From positions 1,030,001-1,094,000 of the forward strand of contig JAEMWC010000007.1 in the NCBI GenBank assembly GCA_016490735.1: a stretch of 64,000 bases of DNA, read 5' to 3'. The notes under the pieces were generated by a model. The model made no database searches and was not told the DNA's origin. It saw only the letters and a list, made by a program, of their open reading frames with translations. Positions within the stretch are counted from its first letter, which is position 1; each line of letters begins with the position of its first letter. This stretch comes from Pachyseris speciosa (lineage: Eukaryota > Cnidaria > Anthozoa > Scleractinia > Pachyseridae). Below are positions 21,998-32,929 of the stretch, piece by piece. The position numbers were made by a program, and so were the translations under genes.

Positions 21998-22210
21998 CTT
22001 GAAACGCAGACAACAATTTCACTTACATCGCGCAGATTTTTGCTTAAGAACAAACCGATGTATTTGAAAAACCTCTCCGGAACACTTCCAATAAGGCTAC
22101 TGATCTGTTGACAAATGGTATCTTCAAAAAACGTCCCGGATGAATGCTCAAAAATGCCAGGAAACAAAGGCTTCAATCAACTTCCGACACGTTCGCGAAT
22201 CTTCCGCCAT
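21998..22210 (-). CDS. Probable first exon of the RAG1-like gene
   Basis: ATG at 22,210 starts MAEDSRTCRKLIEAF. One extra T in a TTT run shifts to PGIFEHSSGTFFEDTICQQI and SVPERFFKYIGLFLSKNLRD, ending in a good CAAG/GTAGGT donor. It lies ~280 bp upstream of the zinc exon on the same strand. A TGACGTCA-containing region just upstream could be its promoter. Linking the two exons is inference: the phases do not join cleanly as read. Confidence 0.45.
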
Positions 22211-22239
22211 TTTGGGTGAGAATTATAGCTCCGTGACGT

Positions 22240-22745
22240 CACGACTGTTCTTAAATTTAGGGATATCCCGGACTGCTTAGAGAGGTTTTCACAAGACGTG
22301 TTTGAATTTTAGAGTTTTTCACAGTGCGTGACATAAAGATTTCTCCTCACAAGCATGACACTTACATGAAAATATCGATTCATCGTGTGTTTCTGAGGTT
22401 TGAAAGGCCAACATGGTAAGAGAAGCGTCTATGTGAATGTTTGAAAGCTCAACAGAGACAAAAAGCCTTTGAGATAGCTTAAGTAAGAAATATATGTTTT
22501 AACTCGTTTCCGACGGCCATTTTGGAGTCCCTCAGAGGGACGCTAAGATGGGGTTTCCATACAAAATACTATAATTTTGAGCGGTACATTTTGCTGAATA
22601 ACTCGAGTACAGGATATAGCACGGCCCTGAGACTTTGGCATGTTGTTTTATTTATTACTCCTCTACAATATCACAATTTCTTGACTTTATCTATTGAATG
22701 GTTAATGATTTTATGTTTTTACTTGCGTGACTGAAAACGATCTAT
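22240..22745. repeat. Dispersed repeat, second copy of 18,350-18,910
   Basis: Homologous along most of its length to the first copy, with small indels. Both copies include a MADF-free, ORF-poor sequence around TGACATGTTGTTTATTTATT-like blocks. It directly precedes the putative first exon of the RAG1-like gene on the other strand. Confidence 0.7.
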
Positions 22746-22754
22746 TGCGAAGTG

Positions 22755-22953
22755 TAAACAGTGTTCAAGCTTTTCGAATTCTTTTAAAAAAATTTGCGAT
22801 CCTTTGATTCATTGTTGCTGCCAAGCTTGCATTATCACATAAACCATTTGTTATGACATCTACTAGGGTATATTGGCTTCTGCGGCAAGAAATGTTTGAG
22901 CTGCCCAAAAGGGTTGGTATTCCGGATAAAACAATTTTCAGGATTCGTTTCAA
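22755..22953 (-). other. Short repeated coding-like fragment A
   Basis: Minus frame has LVDVITNGLCDNASLAATMN then FFKRIRKA. A second copy at 31,150-31,290 reads LVDVIRNSLCDNARLAATMN and KIFKRIRKALILFTVRNK. Conservation is stronger in the protein frame than outside. The family is not recognised. Confidence 0.4.
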
Positions 22954-23389
22954 AGATAATAACTAAACTTACCAGAGGAAGAAAACAGCGCACCTTATGG
23001 CCTGCAGTTTGTCAAGTGTGTTCTGGTGAGTTCCACAGTGCAATTCAGTAGCTGCCGCGGGCCATTCTGGTTAAAACAACCAAAGCAAAACTACTTGTAA
23101 ACAGCTGTTTAGACTGGTATGTGTAAGGAAAAATGTGCCAATGTTATTTTATCGAAATGCTCAAAAGTATACATGCCAGGGGCACAGAAATGCAATCTGA
23201 CTGTAACTGCAGACCATATGCAACATTTGCCCGTTAGCTTCATTTTTATGTTCGCCTGAAGTTATTGTTGTTTGTTGTGAATACATTGAACCTTATTGGC
23301 TATTATTTCACTGCCTAAAAGTAAATATATCACATGGAACATTCACGTGGAAAGTTGACCAGTGGCCGTGTTTGTCTGTGAGGTTCATC

Positions 23390-23725
23390 CGATTAGATAG
23401 TATAACCGCCGATCGGCTAGCTCATTTGATAAAGCACCATGTGGCAGATCGCGGGTTCAATCTCCGGCCGGACCAACATTTTTATATTCGGGGAAGAAGA
23501 AAGTGCTACCTTCGAACTGAAATGTGGAAACGGTTAGACTTTCTAGTCTGCTCGGATAAGGGCAATAAACCGTAGGCGCGGCCTCACAACAGTTGTCTCT
23601 TATACCAGTGGGACGTAAGCAATTCGCGCACTGTTCGAAAAGAGTAAGGCACGTTGTCCCTGGAGTGGTGGCTAATCTCTTTATCTGATTTCATCTGTCT
23701 ATCTGTCTTTGCCTAAGTTGAAAGG
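23390..23725 (+). repeat. tRNA-derived SINE, glycine-tRNA-like head
   Basis: The head at ~23,410-23,480 has CGGCTAGCTCA, GATAAAGCACC and GATCGCGGGTTCAATC, an A-box and B-box type III promoter. The body continues through GGACCAACATTTTTATATTC and a 3' part with CACTGTTCGAAAAGAGTA. A reversed relative sits at 61,945-62,465, and its 3' part recurs at 40,791-40,960. Anticodon arm does not fold well, so not a working tRNA. Confidence 0.75.
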
Positions 23726-23794
23726 TTGGCGGAGACGAAGTATGCAGTGATACTGGCTGCCCGTGGCGCCATTTTATGCAGACGCCCGCTGACA

Positions 23795-24212
23795 CCCGAC
23801 AGAAGAATTCTAAAACCGCCATGAGACTATGTGATATGTGCGATATATAAATACATTACCATAACCATAGTATGAGACAGATACTAAGGTGTGAAGTACA
23901 GCTCACTGTAAGAAAATAATGGGAATTCACCTACTTCCTTGACGCCCCTTCATATCAACACTTGGCGCCAAGAAAAATTGGCACGTAACACTGAGATTCA
24001 CTGTCTCCGTGCCTTTGGCTTTATGTATTAAAGCCAAAGATAACCACTTTCAGGCCACCGCGATGTTTGTTCTCTGCAAACCAAGCATCGTTACTTCCGT
24101 TAGGAAATTTCTCAATCCTCCCCCTCTTCCACACCTTCCAGGGTGGGTTAAAGGAAAATTATTTATAGTTATTATACAGCAGATAAGTAAAAATATAACA
24201 TTAGCCTAACTA
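23795..24212 (+). repeat. Dispersed ~420-bp repeat, copy 1
   Basis: Colinear with 34,160-34,600: both contain ACCGCCATGAGACTATGTG, TATGAGACAGATACTAAGG, GACGCCCCTTCATATCAAC, CTTTGGCTTTATG and CTTCCGTTAGGAAATTTC. Indels of up to ~20 bp differ between copies. No ORF or inverted ends found. Confidence 0.8.
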
Positions 24213-24217
24213 TTATA

Positions 24218-24336
24218 GCGGAGCACCATACCTATAGGAACGCGCCAACTGCTTTTCTCATGATAAAAATGGTTAGCGGTATCGCTCACGGTTGCGACCG
24301 CACGACGACGACGACGGAGTTGCCCAATAATTAATA
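24218..24336 (+). mobile_element. E-family left TIR, copy E4 (separated part)
   Basis: Starts GCGGAGCACCATACCTATAG after TA, then TGCTTTTCTCATGATAAAAA, a CGA run and CCCAATAATTAAT. The rest of this copy resumes at 25,668. The gap is filled by a TIR-bounded insertion and a foldback element. Confidence 0.8.
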
Positions 24337-24502
24337 TTATTAAATTTTCAACCTCGGATAATGCAATTCTAGCTTTCTCGTTGGTTCACTGGATCTCGGT
24401 TACCAGCCATTATACCTACATTTGACCTTATATGGAAATGAATGCGGGAAATGTCGCTCAGCATAAATTTTTTCACGGGAAGCCAAGTTTCGTCGACAAA
24501 AA

Positions 24503-24620
24503 ATGGATGAAGAAAACAGATTCGGTGAGCTATCTACAGACGAAATACAAGAAATTGCGGACAAAGCCGTCCCAGTAACAACAAAAACAGCCACAAAGAT
24601 CGGGATGAGATTATTTAACG
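24503..24620 (+). CDS. Crypton-like/KIAA1958-like protein, exon 1
   Basis: ATG at 24,503 begins MDEENRFGELSTDEIQEIAD and continues to MRLFN. A GTACAT donor splits a codon in phase 1 and joins cleanly to the exon at 24,735 (G|AA, giving N-E-W). This is the usual N-terminal start of a large cnidarian family related to KIAA1958, ZMYM and QRICH1, whose body derives from Crypton tyrosine recombinases. Intact frame. Confidence 0.75.
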
Positions 24621-24734
24621 GTACATATCAGTTAAGTTACCCTTAAAAGTTGCAAAATTTCAAATACGATCGTCTATATTTTTTACTCATTCATGAATAT
24701 TACGTAACAACAACAAGTTTACCTTATGTTACAG

Positions 24735-25135
24735 AATGGCTACCTGGTCCTGGTGGCACCAAATTTTCGAAACGGATAGAAGAAATGTCAAAAGAACTGA
24801 ATGTTTGTCTGAAGTGTTTTTACACCTCTGCTAGGAAGAAAGAAGGCACGTATTACAAAACTTCATCGATCAAGGCAATAAGAGTCGCCATTGATAGTTT
24901 CCTTCACTCGCAGCCGCACAACAAACCGTTTTCCATTATCTCTGATCCCACTTTTACTAAGGCAAATAAAGTTTTAGTTAATTCCAGCAGCAGTGCCGAC
25001 CAGACCCAGACAAATTTCCACATCAAGAGCCCGGGAGAGAAGTTCCTGTCCAAAATAATTTTTCAACTAGTACAACCTCCGTTTCACATGGCGATCGAAG
25101 AAGCTTTCTTAAGTATTTTTACAACTTCAGTGTAA
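24735..25135 (+). CDS. Crypton-like/KIAA1958-like protein, exon 2 (truncated)
   Basis: After a TATGTTACAG acceptor: EWLPGPGGTKFSKRIEEMSK, LNVCLKCFYTSARKKEGTYY, SIKAIRVAIDSFLHSQPHNK and SIISDPTFTKANKVLVNSS. The RKK-G-xYxxxS and AIRxAIDxF motifs match the N-terminal (SAM-like, DNA-binding) half of Crypton-type recombinases. The catalytic R-H-R-Y part is not present. After NKVL the sequence leaves the family and ends at TAA, next to the SINE. So the product, if made, is a short DNA-binding-like fragment of about 170 residues. Confidence 0.75.
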
Positions 25136-25136
25136 A

Positions 25137-25259
25137 TCAAATGAAGAATGATCCTCGCAGTTGTGAACGCAGTTTATGCAATTGCGAAAAGAAGCCTGAA
25201 AAAAATTCAGGACTTCAACGGGGTTTGAACCCGTGACCTCGCGATTACCGGTGCGATGA

Positions 25260-25292
<33 letters not shown>

Positions 25293-25505
25293 AGGAGCAG
25301 GTCAATTGTGGGTTCATATGTTCCTGTGAAAGAAATGAGTGTGAATGGTATATGAAATAAATCATACATGAACTGCGGAAATGAAATCAAATGAAGAATG
25401 ATTTTTTCAGGCTTCTTTTCGCAATTGCATAAATTGCGTTCACAACTGCGAGGATCATTCTTCATTTGATTTCATTTCCGCAGTTCATGTATGATTTATT
25501 TCTTA
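25137..25505 (-). repeat. tRNA-derived SINE, snap-back form, copy 1
   Basis: A tRNA-like segment on the minus strand (25,219-25,283) has a 7-bp acceptor stem with one GU pair, TAGCTCAGTTGGTTAGA (A box) and GGTTCAAACC (B box). The anticodon loop is one base too long and the D stem has a mismatch. The flanks are inverted copies of one body sequence: AATGATCCTCGCAGTTGTGA at 25,147 and its complement at 25,440. Related copy at 51,571-51,800. Confidence 0.75.
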
Positions 25506-25550
25506 AACTTAAATGAAATTTAACAAAACCGAAGGTTGAGAATTTAATAA

Positions 25551-25667
25551 AACAATTCTTCCATTCGCCCCTGTTGGATACGAGATTGGTAATAGCCAAC
25601 TCGGAGCTACACGCCTCGTTGGCTATTTACCATTTCGTATCCAACGCGGGCTCATGGAATAATTGTT
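25551..25667. mobile_element. Small foldback element inside E4
   Basis: Arms AACAATTCTTCCATTCGCCC and, reversed, AACAATTATTCCATGAGCCC extend inward through TTGGATACGA to GTAATAGCCAAC/GTTGGCTATT. About 50-bp arms with a ~17-base loop. No ORF. Confidence 0.75.
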
Positions 25668-27259
25668 AAATATCCTAATAATAATCATAATAATCCAACA
25701 TGGTGGTCATATGCCACCTGGCCAAGCTGACCAGCTAGTTTACAGCGTACTTTTTTGATACTGGGCATCCATCCTATAGCAAATTGACACCTGTCAAAAC
25801 ATGGTATCCGCTGACCAGTGTCACGTGACCATATCACGGGCTCAAGTTAAGACCTCATCGACGTTAGCTTTTTTTTTTAAAGTTGACCGCTGACCAGGTA
25901 CTTGCTTTCGATTGTATCGCAAGCTCAAGTCCAAAATCAAATAAAGGCTTAATTTTCGCGCCCTTTCTGCGGCTCGTAATTTCACATTCAGTTGGTTTCT
26001 TCATTTTGAGAAAAACAACTTCACCTTCTTCGATCGAAGTTTCTCTTTAAATTCGCGTAGAAATCAAGAACTGGTCAAAAGATACTCAGGAAGGTGAGTT
26101 TTCAAGTGATAAAAGTAAGAGCAAAAGATTTTTCTCAGGAAAAGCTTTAAACTTGGATCGATTGTGTGGTTGAAAACAAAATGATTTAACGCTTCGAGGG
26201 CTTTGCTGTCATGTAACCACGGCATCTTGCAGCTCACCGAGAAAGCAGTTCACCGGCATTAATAGGAGAAACGAGTAGCTCAAACTTTGTTGAAGAAACT
26301 GGACAAACCGTTTGCTATTTTTGCGGAAGCTTGGTTTCACTTTACTTTACGTATTTTCAATTGGCAGAAACCTCTACAACACATGACAGTGAGGTAAATT
26401 AAATAAATTGAAGCCTAACCTTTGGTTTAATCGTTGTTACTTTTGTTCAGGAATGAAACTTGTGCTTTTGTCTCGAATGGATATAAATAACAATCATCTG
26501 TACTCGTTTTGGACGCAAAGAAATAGTTAAATTGTTTGTTTGTTTTGTTACGTTGTTTTTTTTTTTTTTTACATGCGAACGAGTGTTTCTACTCCGCTTG
26601 GCTGACTGTTTTTCGACCTCGGTGCCTCAACAGCGTTGAGAAACTTTTCCCCTTCCTGATTAACACCTAATCGCAATGAGTCCTCGGAAAATTAAGGATT
26701 AAAGCCCCGGCTAAACGATCACACATTTTGATCCAACATCGTCACTTGTCAAACATAACGTTGGGTCGCTAAGCGCACAAACAATGTTTGACGAAACACT
26801 AGAAAGAGTGAGTCCACAGAACGATTTTTTTTTTGCGTATTATCGCTGAAATTTTGACTTCAGGTGGTTCATTTGATTGATATTTACCGGTTGTGCACGT
26901 TTTGTCGGTTGGGGTGGCTGAACGATTTCGTAATGCGAAATGTTGGATGAAAAACAAAACATGGAAAGTCATTTAAGAAGCAATGCAATTTTGAGAAAGG
27001 TGGCTAGACGTTCAAACACGATGATGGATGAAAAATGTTTGATCGTGTTTTGATTGTTAAATTTGTTTTCGAACAAACATACGCGTCGTGTATTGTTTTA
27101 TTGTAATGTTTTGAGGTTTTTGAACTGCGGTCATTTCCTATTGACTGCTCTAAACATAAAATATTGGCGCAAGGAAAGCCATGCGATGTTGCTCCATACC
27201 AGGAAAAAAGGTAATTATCGTGGAGCTCCGCTTTTAGGCTTGGTTAAATCTATATATTA
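25668..27259 (+). mobile_element. E-family element, short form, copy E4 (main part)
   Basis: Resumes at AATATCCTAATAATAATCAT and runs through the conserved-ORF region (decayed here: several deletions near 26,260-26,400) to the short-form 3' end GGAGCTCCGC then TTTTAGGCTTGGTTAAATC. It includes the nested GATCAAACATTTTC-type element (26,702-27,040). No right TIR. Confidence 0.75.
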
Positions 27260-27708
27260 TATGAACTGTCAAATTAATGATTAATTGGACAGCTTTTTCC
27301 AAGACGTTCATGTGACATTACATGTACTGTCCAATTTTGAACTAATAGCAACAAAGGGGGACAAACTTAAAAAACAACAAGTGGACGAAGCTCGTGTCAC
27401 ATGTTAGCGAATAATACAACAACGTCAAAGCTATATCCAACAGATACCCCTCTTTCAATTTAAATGATTGTATTTGTAATATAATAATTCAAGTAGCGCA
27501 TCATTATTAGTGTAAATCGTGTAACCTGTAACTGTAGGTGATTTTCATTTTGTGTAAAATCTTATTGTTAGCATGTTTATTATTTCTATTGGATTTGTCT
27601 TGTTTATTCGTTTGTGTATGTAAGTGCTATATTTGACCATGAAAAAAAAGTAATTAAAAAAGTGCCGCGACATTCTACAAAATAATGTTAACTGAATTCT
27701 AAAGCCAC
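27260..27708. other. Repeat remnant, no gene
   Basis: 27,262-27,346 is shared with 34,606-34,690 (AATTAATTGGACAG, CATGTGACATTACATG, CTGTCCAATTTTGAA). It includes an inverted CTGTCCAATT pair and could be a terminus of another element. The remainder shows no ORF. Confidence 0.45.
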
Positions 27709-28063
27709 GCCTAGACGATCAAACATTTTCATTCAACACCGTCTTGTAAGACTATGTTTGACCGTTTAGCCGCCTCTCTCAGCTATGTATTGAAATGTTT
27801 TTCATGTCTAGATCAAACATTTCCATCCAACATTTCGCGTGTTTGATCGTTTAGCCAACCCAACCAACAAAGCGTGCAAAGCTGGTAGAAAGCAACCGAA
27901 TGAACCAAATAACGACGAAATTTCAGCGATAATGCGCACAAATTGTTTTGTGGATTCGCTTTGTCTGGTGTTTCATACATTGTTTGTCCGTTTAGCCACC
28001 CAACGTTATGTTTGACAAACACGATGTTGGATGAAAATGCTTGATCGTTTAGCCACTGCTTAA
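27709..28063. mobile_element. Free-standing short TIR element, GATCAAACATTTTCATCCAAC family
   Basis: Inverted ends of ~45 bp: AAAGCCACGCCTAGACGATC at the left and, reversed, TTAAGCAGTGGCTAAACGAT at the right. Interior carries several inverted copies of the TIR core GTTTGATCGTTTAGCC. Best-preserved member of the family in the window. Confidence 0.75.
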
Positions 28064-28111
28064 GAAGAGCTTGTAAAATATTCATGACTACTGTACCAGC
28101 TTATAAGACGC

Positions 28112-28408
28112 TTGAAAATGAACGCTTCTCTGAAAGCATTGATACCAACAAATCTATCCAGGAAGAGAAAATCAGAAATATATTTGGCTCTCTTTTTAAG
28201 ACTAAACGTAACGAAACTTTATAGTGCTCCAAGAGAAACAACATTACTTTTAAAAACAATTTTGAATGCTGCGAACGCGAGAAGACAGTCAATGCACTGT
28301 ACGCATGAAATATTGTGTCGCCAAATCCTCATTATTAATAATTGTATTTTAGACTATCTTGCTAATCAACGGAACCGAACAGGGTTTGATCTAGCGGCCA
28401 TCTCATAA
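28112..28408 (+). other. Unrecognised 98-codon ORF
   Basis: MKMNASLKALIPTNLSRKRK onwards. No motif, membrane segment or splice site is evident, and a minus-strand frame of similar length overlaps it. Probably chance. Confidence 0.15.
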
Positions 28409-28466
28409 CAATGCCTGTGTTCTTATCGATTGCGCTACCAATACATTGCATGTTTATGATACTTAA

Positions 28467-28471
<5 letters not shown>

Positions 28472-28504
<33 letters not shown>

Positions 28505-29585
28505 TAATAATCCATTTATATAGCGCCCTTTCTACAAGATTGAAAGGCGCTGTTTACAAAAATTAGATAAAATTAAAAAGTAAAAAATAATCACAAGCAA
28601 TTGACATTAAAACTAGACGCTAACTACAAATAAATGTACACAATAGATAAAAAATCAGATAACAAATAAGAACATCACGATTCATAGGCTTCATAGGCTC
28701 GCATAAAAAGAAATGTTTTAAGTTTGCGTTTAAAATCATCAATTGAGTTTGCAGATTTAATATCCTCAGGTAAGTTATTCCAAAGTTCCGGAACAGCAAC
28801 AGAAAAAGCTCGTTTACCATACGAATTAAGATTAAAATAGGGTTTAACTAATAAATTTCTATTAGAGGATCTAAGATTGCGCCTGGGTGAATACAGTTGA
28901 AGGAGTTCCTGTATATAGATTGGAGCTCGATCATGTAGTACTTTGTAAGTAATTAACATAATTTTAAATTCAGGACTGGAGTAATATGGCAAAATCTTGG
29001 ACACTGGTTGACAAGGCGAGCGGCAGAATTTTGAACATGTTGAAGCTTCCGAATAAGATAGGATGGTAGGCCGTACAATAAAGAATTACAATAATCAAGT
29101 TTAGAAACTACGAAGGCGTGAATAATGATCTTTGCAGCATCATAAGTAAGATATTTGCGTATAAAACCAATGTTACGAAGATGGAAAAAGGACGATTGAC
29201 AGACTGCATTGACATGAGGTACCATACAAAGGGACTGATCAAAGATAACTCCAATATTGCGTGCACTGGGGGAGCAGGATACAGTCTCATAGTGGTGGCC
29301 GAGGTCGATAGGAAGAGGATATTACGAGAACTTCAGACTTGTCTTTATTTAATTTCAGCTTGTAGGAAAGCATCCATGCGTCCATGTCCCGAACACAGTT
29401 TACCAATTTGGCGTTACTCAGATTCATATCAGAAACAGACGACGTCCTGAACGTAATATATAGCTGAGTGTCATCGGCATAAAAGTGATAGAACATTTGA
29501 TGACGTCGAGCAATCAATTAACCGCGAATTGATAGAGGTCACGTAGTGGAGACATGTAAGGGCAGAGACCGAACAGAAAGCAATT
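28472..29585 (-). mobile_element. 5'-truncated CR1/L2-like retrotransposon, (ATT)n tail
   Basis: Minus-strand frames in order: YMSPLRDLYQF (frameshifted), FYADDTQLYITF (palm motif with YADD), NKDKSEVLVIS, ICQ-type spacer, AKIIIHAFVVSKLDYCNSLL, VQNSAARLV, KIMLITYKVLHDRAPIYIQE and LWNNLPEDIKSANSIDDFKR. The 3' UTR has GCGCTATATAAATGGATTAT then (ATT)n. At least two frameshifts. The YADD motif is intact but the fingers and endonuclease are missing. Confidence 0.9.
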
Positions 29586-31313
29586 CTTTTTATCAATCTG
29601 ACCGAACTACCGACTTCAGCTGGTTGGGTTTTATGGAATCTTCAGGATTCTGTAGCAGTTTATTTGAAAGCCATGGGCTACATTCCTCTTAAAGTTTGAA
29701 CTGCATACTCCGAGCTTTGAATTTCTTAGGTCCGACGTAAGAAGTAAATAAGCAGAAATCACGCATCGTCTGTCTAACATTTCAATAGAAATGTTTAATC
29801 AACATTGAAATTTTCATCGAATTGAACTTCATATCTAAGCATTAACTCAGCCCGGATGGCCATAAAGATCACTTTTGAAGTCGTTACGAATTTCTCGTTT
29901 AAATATAAGAGGGATTTGTCATCAGTTTCTAGGGAGAAACAAAGTGGTGAATGTACCGGGTTGGTGTTAACGTGAAAGGTTGGGTGCCGTTTCTGTGGCT
30001 CATACATTTGCGTATCAAAAAAATAATTGGCACTACTGAGGTAATTTTTTTGTAATATGCCGTATTACGGTGAAGGATGATTTAGGGCAAAGTATACCGA
30101 TTTGTTCCTCGGAGTATTTTTGGAGCCAGTCAGCTTGTCTGCAGTCAGATATGCAAATGAAACACACCCAAGAGCCCATCACCCATTATGGGCTCCTGAC
30201 ACACCACAAAAAGAGACTAGCTGAAGGAGGTATATTATCATTGTTTCTCATTTGCAGTGATTAATCACGCAGAAAACTGATAAGTTGGCCCCCATTTTCT
30301 TATTTTCTGTGGAATGTACGTTGAATTTTGTAAGTTTCAAAACCGCGAAAGCCGTGATATTCAACAAGATAGTGAATAGGAAATTAAGGTACAAGCGGGC
30401 TTTCAAAAATAATATCATTGCATTATCATAAGTTTCCAGGGATGGTTTAAAATAAACACTATTCTGACAACACAGTTCGCATAAATGATCGTTGCATGAA
30501 ATCCGCAGCAGTTAATAAAATATCCGACTCTGGCGGTATCAAGTAGAGCAAATTTTCTTCGCTAAACTGTTTCCTTGCGAATGTTCTGATACCACTGAAG
30601 TTGTCTGAAGTGGAATTCCACGAAAATTTGAATACTGCACACTTAGAACGATTTTGAACTTAACGATCGTATCATAATAGGGAAGGTTATTTATTAAGTG
30701 AAGGCATATAAATAGGAGTATAATGACCGCATTGTTAATCGCTTTTTCGCAGTGAAGATGAAAGGGATTAAGGTGAAGGAATTTCGTTTAACTCGTTTCA
30801 TCAGAAGGATATCTCTTTCCGAAGAGGGGATTCAAACATCAGCGCAGGTTAATGTGAGTATGTTTGCTGAATGGCAAACTGATTGCCTTGATATGACAAT
30901 TTTGAAACTCGCGTAGAGGGGGCAAACATGTTCAACTTCAACTTTATTTTACTATGTTCGAATGCCACTGAAGATGCTTTCTCTTTTACCCGCTGCTTAT
31001 GATGCAATACTGCGCGAATCCGCATAAGTCTAACGCACGGCATTCACGGAAAACAGCTTTTAGTGTTGCAGCACACAGTTTGAATTTTAAATATTTTAGC
31101 GTATGTGATATGTAATTTTATGGGCTGATGAATTGATGGTGTTTAAATAATGATTATCGCATAGGCGCTTATTGCGAACTGTAAACAGTATTAACGCTTT
31201 TCGAATTCTTTTAAAAATTTTGCGATCGATCCTTTGATTCATTGTTGCTGCTAACCTTGCATTATCACATAAACTATTTCTTATGACATCCACTAGGATG
31301 TCATAAGAAATAG
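29586..31313. other. No recognisable gene
   Basis: Short frames only. The longest minus-strand ones (29,795-30,007, starting MYEPQKRHPTFHVNTNPVHS; 30,849-31,043) match nothing I know. 31,150-31,290 is the second copy of fragment A (see 22,755). A perfect short palindrome around TTATGACATCC/GGATGTCATAA ends the stretch at 31,281-31,312. Confidence 0.4.
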
Positions 31314-31586
31314 CCAATAGTTGGTAAAAAAGGCAGATCCTTTGCCACGAGGAAAAAAGAACATATTAGGAATATGAAAACAGCGGCCAAAGGCTCCAGA
31401 ATTGCCAATCATGCTTGGTCTCACATCCACGTTATTGACTTCAACAATGCGTCGATCATTGACAAATTAAATTTCCGCATCAGGAAATTTCTAGAATCTT
31501 GGCACACCTCGATCACGCCTAATGCTGGCAATGACTCTTGCCCACTTCTAGGACAATATCGCATACTTTTTAACAGAAATTCTTAA
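31314..31586 (+). pseudogene. Penelope-like element, GIY-YIG and C-terminus
   Basis: Frame reads GRSFATRKKEHIRNM, IANHAWSHIHVIDFNNASII, FRIRKFLESWHTS and CPLLGQYRILFN before a stop. The conserved R-x-L-xxR-xxEH helix, NHAW-xx-H-xIDF and RKxLESWHT are the downstream half of the GIY-YIG domain and tail of a Penelope-like subgroup distinct from the one at 14,141. Upstream RT is absent. Confidence 0.8.
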
Positions 31587-31732
31587 TCACCTTTTTATCC
31601 CTAATTTTACTCTATTTTTATAATTTTTATCTCAGCATTTATAATAAAGTTTCGATATAACGCGCGCACCGATTGGTTAAAACAGCGTGCCTTATGAGAG
31701 TACAGATGCACGGGCAGTTACGTTGTCCCGCA

Positions 31733-31891
31733 ATGGACCCAAATGAAAATCTGAATTTTTCCCTCGGTTTTTATTTTGATTCAGGCGTCTTGTACGACCT
31801 AGAAAATGTGTATGAAAACGAGCGGTTAGCCTCAATGGATTTAGAAGATGTTTCTGCGAGTAAAACCACAAATAACAGCATTAAAAGTTAA
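31733..31891 (+). other. Unrecognised short ORF
   Basis: From an ATG: MDPNENLNFSLGFYFDSGVL then acidic ENVYENERLASMDLEDVSAS, stop. The upstream CAGCGTGCCTTATGAGAGTA is repeated at 32,814 beyond E5. Could be a first exon of a repeat-borne gene. No family is recognised. Confidence 0.25.
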
Positions 31892-31899
31892 GGATTAAT

Positions 31900-32640
31900 G
31901 TCAAGCGTGTTCTCAGAAGTTGCTGAAATTGTCCGAGTCATGCAGCGACGAGGGCAATTTCAGCAACTTCTGAAAACACAAGTGGTTTACGAGGACTCAT
32001 TCCAATTACGTGTTAATAAAGTAAGGGCAAAATTTTCTTAACACTGCTAAGGCACGTCGAAAAACAGTCAGCCAAGTGGAGTAAAATTACTCGTTCTCTC
32101 GCAAAGCAAACCAAAAAGAACAGTTCAACTAAGATTAAGCTAATTTCTTAATTTGCGTCCAAAACGAGTGTAGATGATTACTATTTAGATCCAGTCGAGA
32201 GATAAATACGAGTTTCAGTCCTGAACAAAAGTAGCAACAATTAAACCAAATGTTCAAAGCTGAAATTTATTTAATTCACCTGTCGTTGTAGAGGTTTCCA
32301 TCACTTTGAAAAAACACATCCACTTAAAAACACGCATCGGTAAACATTAAAAACGGATTGTCGAAAGAAAGAACTTCGTCCTCCAAGTTTGAGCTACTCG
32401 TTCCTCCAGTTAATGGTAAACTGTTCTGTGACCCTTTTTGGTGAGCTGCATGATGCCGTGGAATCATCATTTTGTTTTTCAACCACACAATCCCGCCACG
32501 CCGGGCGCCATTCAAGCCGATCCATGTTTAAAGCTTTTCACGAGTAAAATCTTTTACACTTTCATTTCAACTCGAAAATTCACCTTCCTGAGTATCTTTT
32601 AAAACTAGCTCTTGATCATTACGCCTTTTTTAACGAAAGC
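31900..32640 (-). mobile_element. E-family internal fragment, copy E5
   Basis: Reversed middle part only (no TIRs): contains the CTCGTTTTGGACGCAAA block, the conserved-ORF block as a decayed frame (32,324-32,515: SSSNLEDEVLSFDNPF) and GGAAGGTGAATTTTC-like sequence at the left end of the exon. It lies between two copies of GCGTGCCTTATGAGAGTACA (31,685 and 32,815), which may be the duplicated end of the repeat it inserted into. Confidence 0.7.
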
Positions 32641-32929
32641 ATGAGCCAAAATTCCGCCGAATTTCACTGAACAATTTGCTTTTAGACTAAAAAACCACTT
32701 GCACTTTGATGGTTTCTGAACTTTGATGGTTTGAAATTTTGACAGCTTTGCTTGTGTTTAACCAATGAAATGTATTGAGCCATTCTAACAAGGATTGTGA
32801 TTGGTCTGTTCTAGCGTGCCTTATGAGAGTACAAAGCACGGCTGACGCCACTCGTAGGATTTGGAAAATACAGTTTGCCGAAAATTGTAGCCGAATGCGT
32901 GAGGAAATTAAGAAATTCTTTATTATAAA

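Larger units (their letters stand above)
24337..25550 (+). mobile_element. TIR-bounded insertion (T2) inside E4
   Basis: The ends are inverted: TTATTAAATTTTCAACCTCGG at the left and, reversed, TTATTAAATTCTCAACCTTCG at the right. The interior carries a two-exon Crypton-like gene on the plus strand and a tRNA-derived SINE at its 3' side. It lies between two parts of E4 that are contiguous in other copies, so it is an insertion. Target duplication is unclear (perhaps ATTA or TTAT). Confidence 0.65.

Noticed and set aside
25219..25283. A working threonine-type tRNA gene
   Set aside because: Acceptor and T arm look good, but the anticodon loop is one base too long, the D stem has a mismatch, and the flanks are SINE sequence found again at 51,571.
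30070..30264. 64-codon plus ORF
   Set aside because: No motif, no splice context and no second copy.
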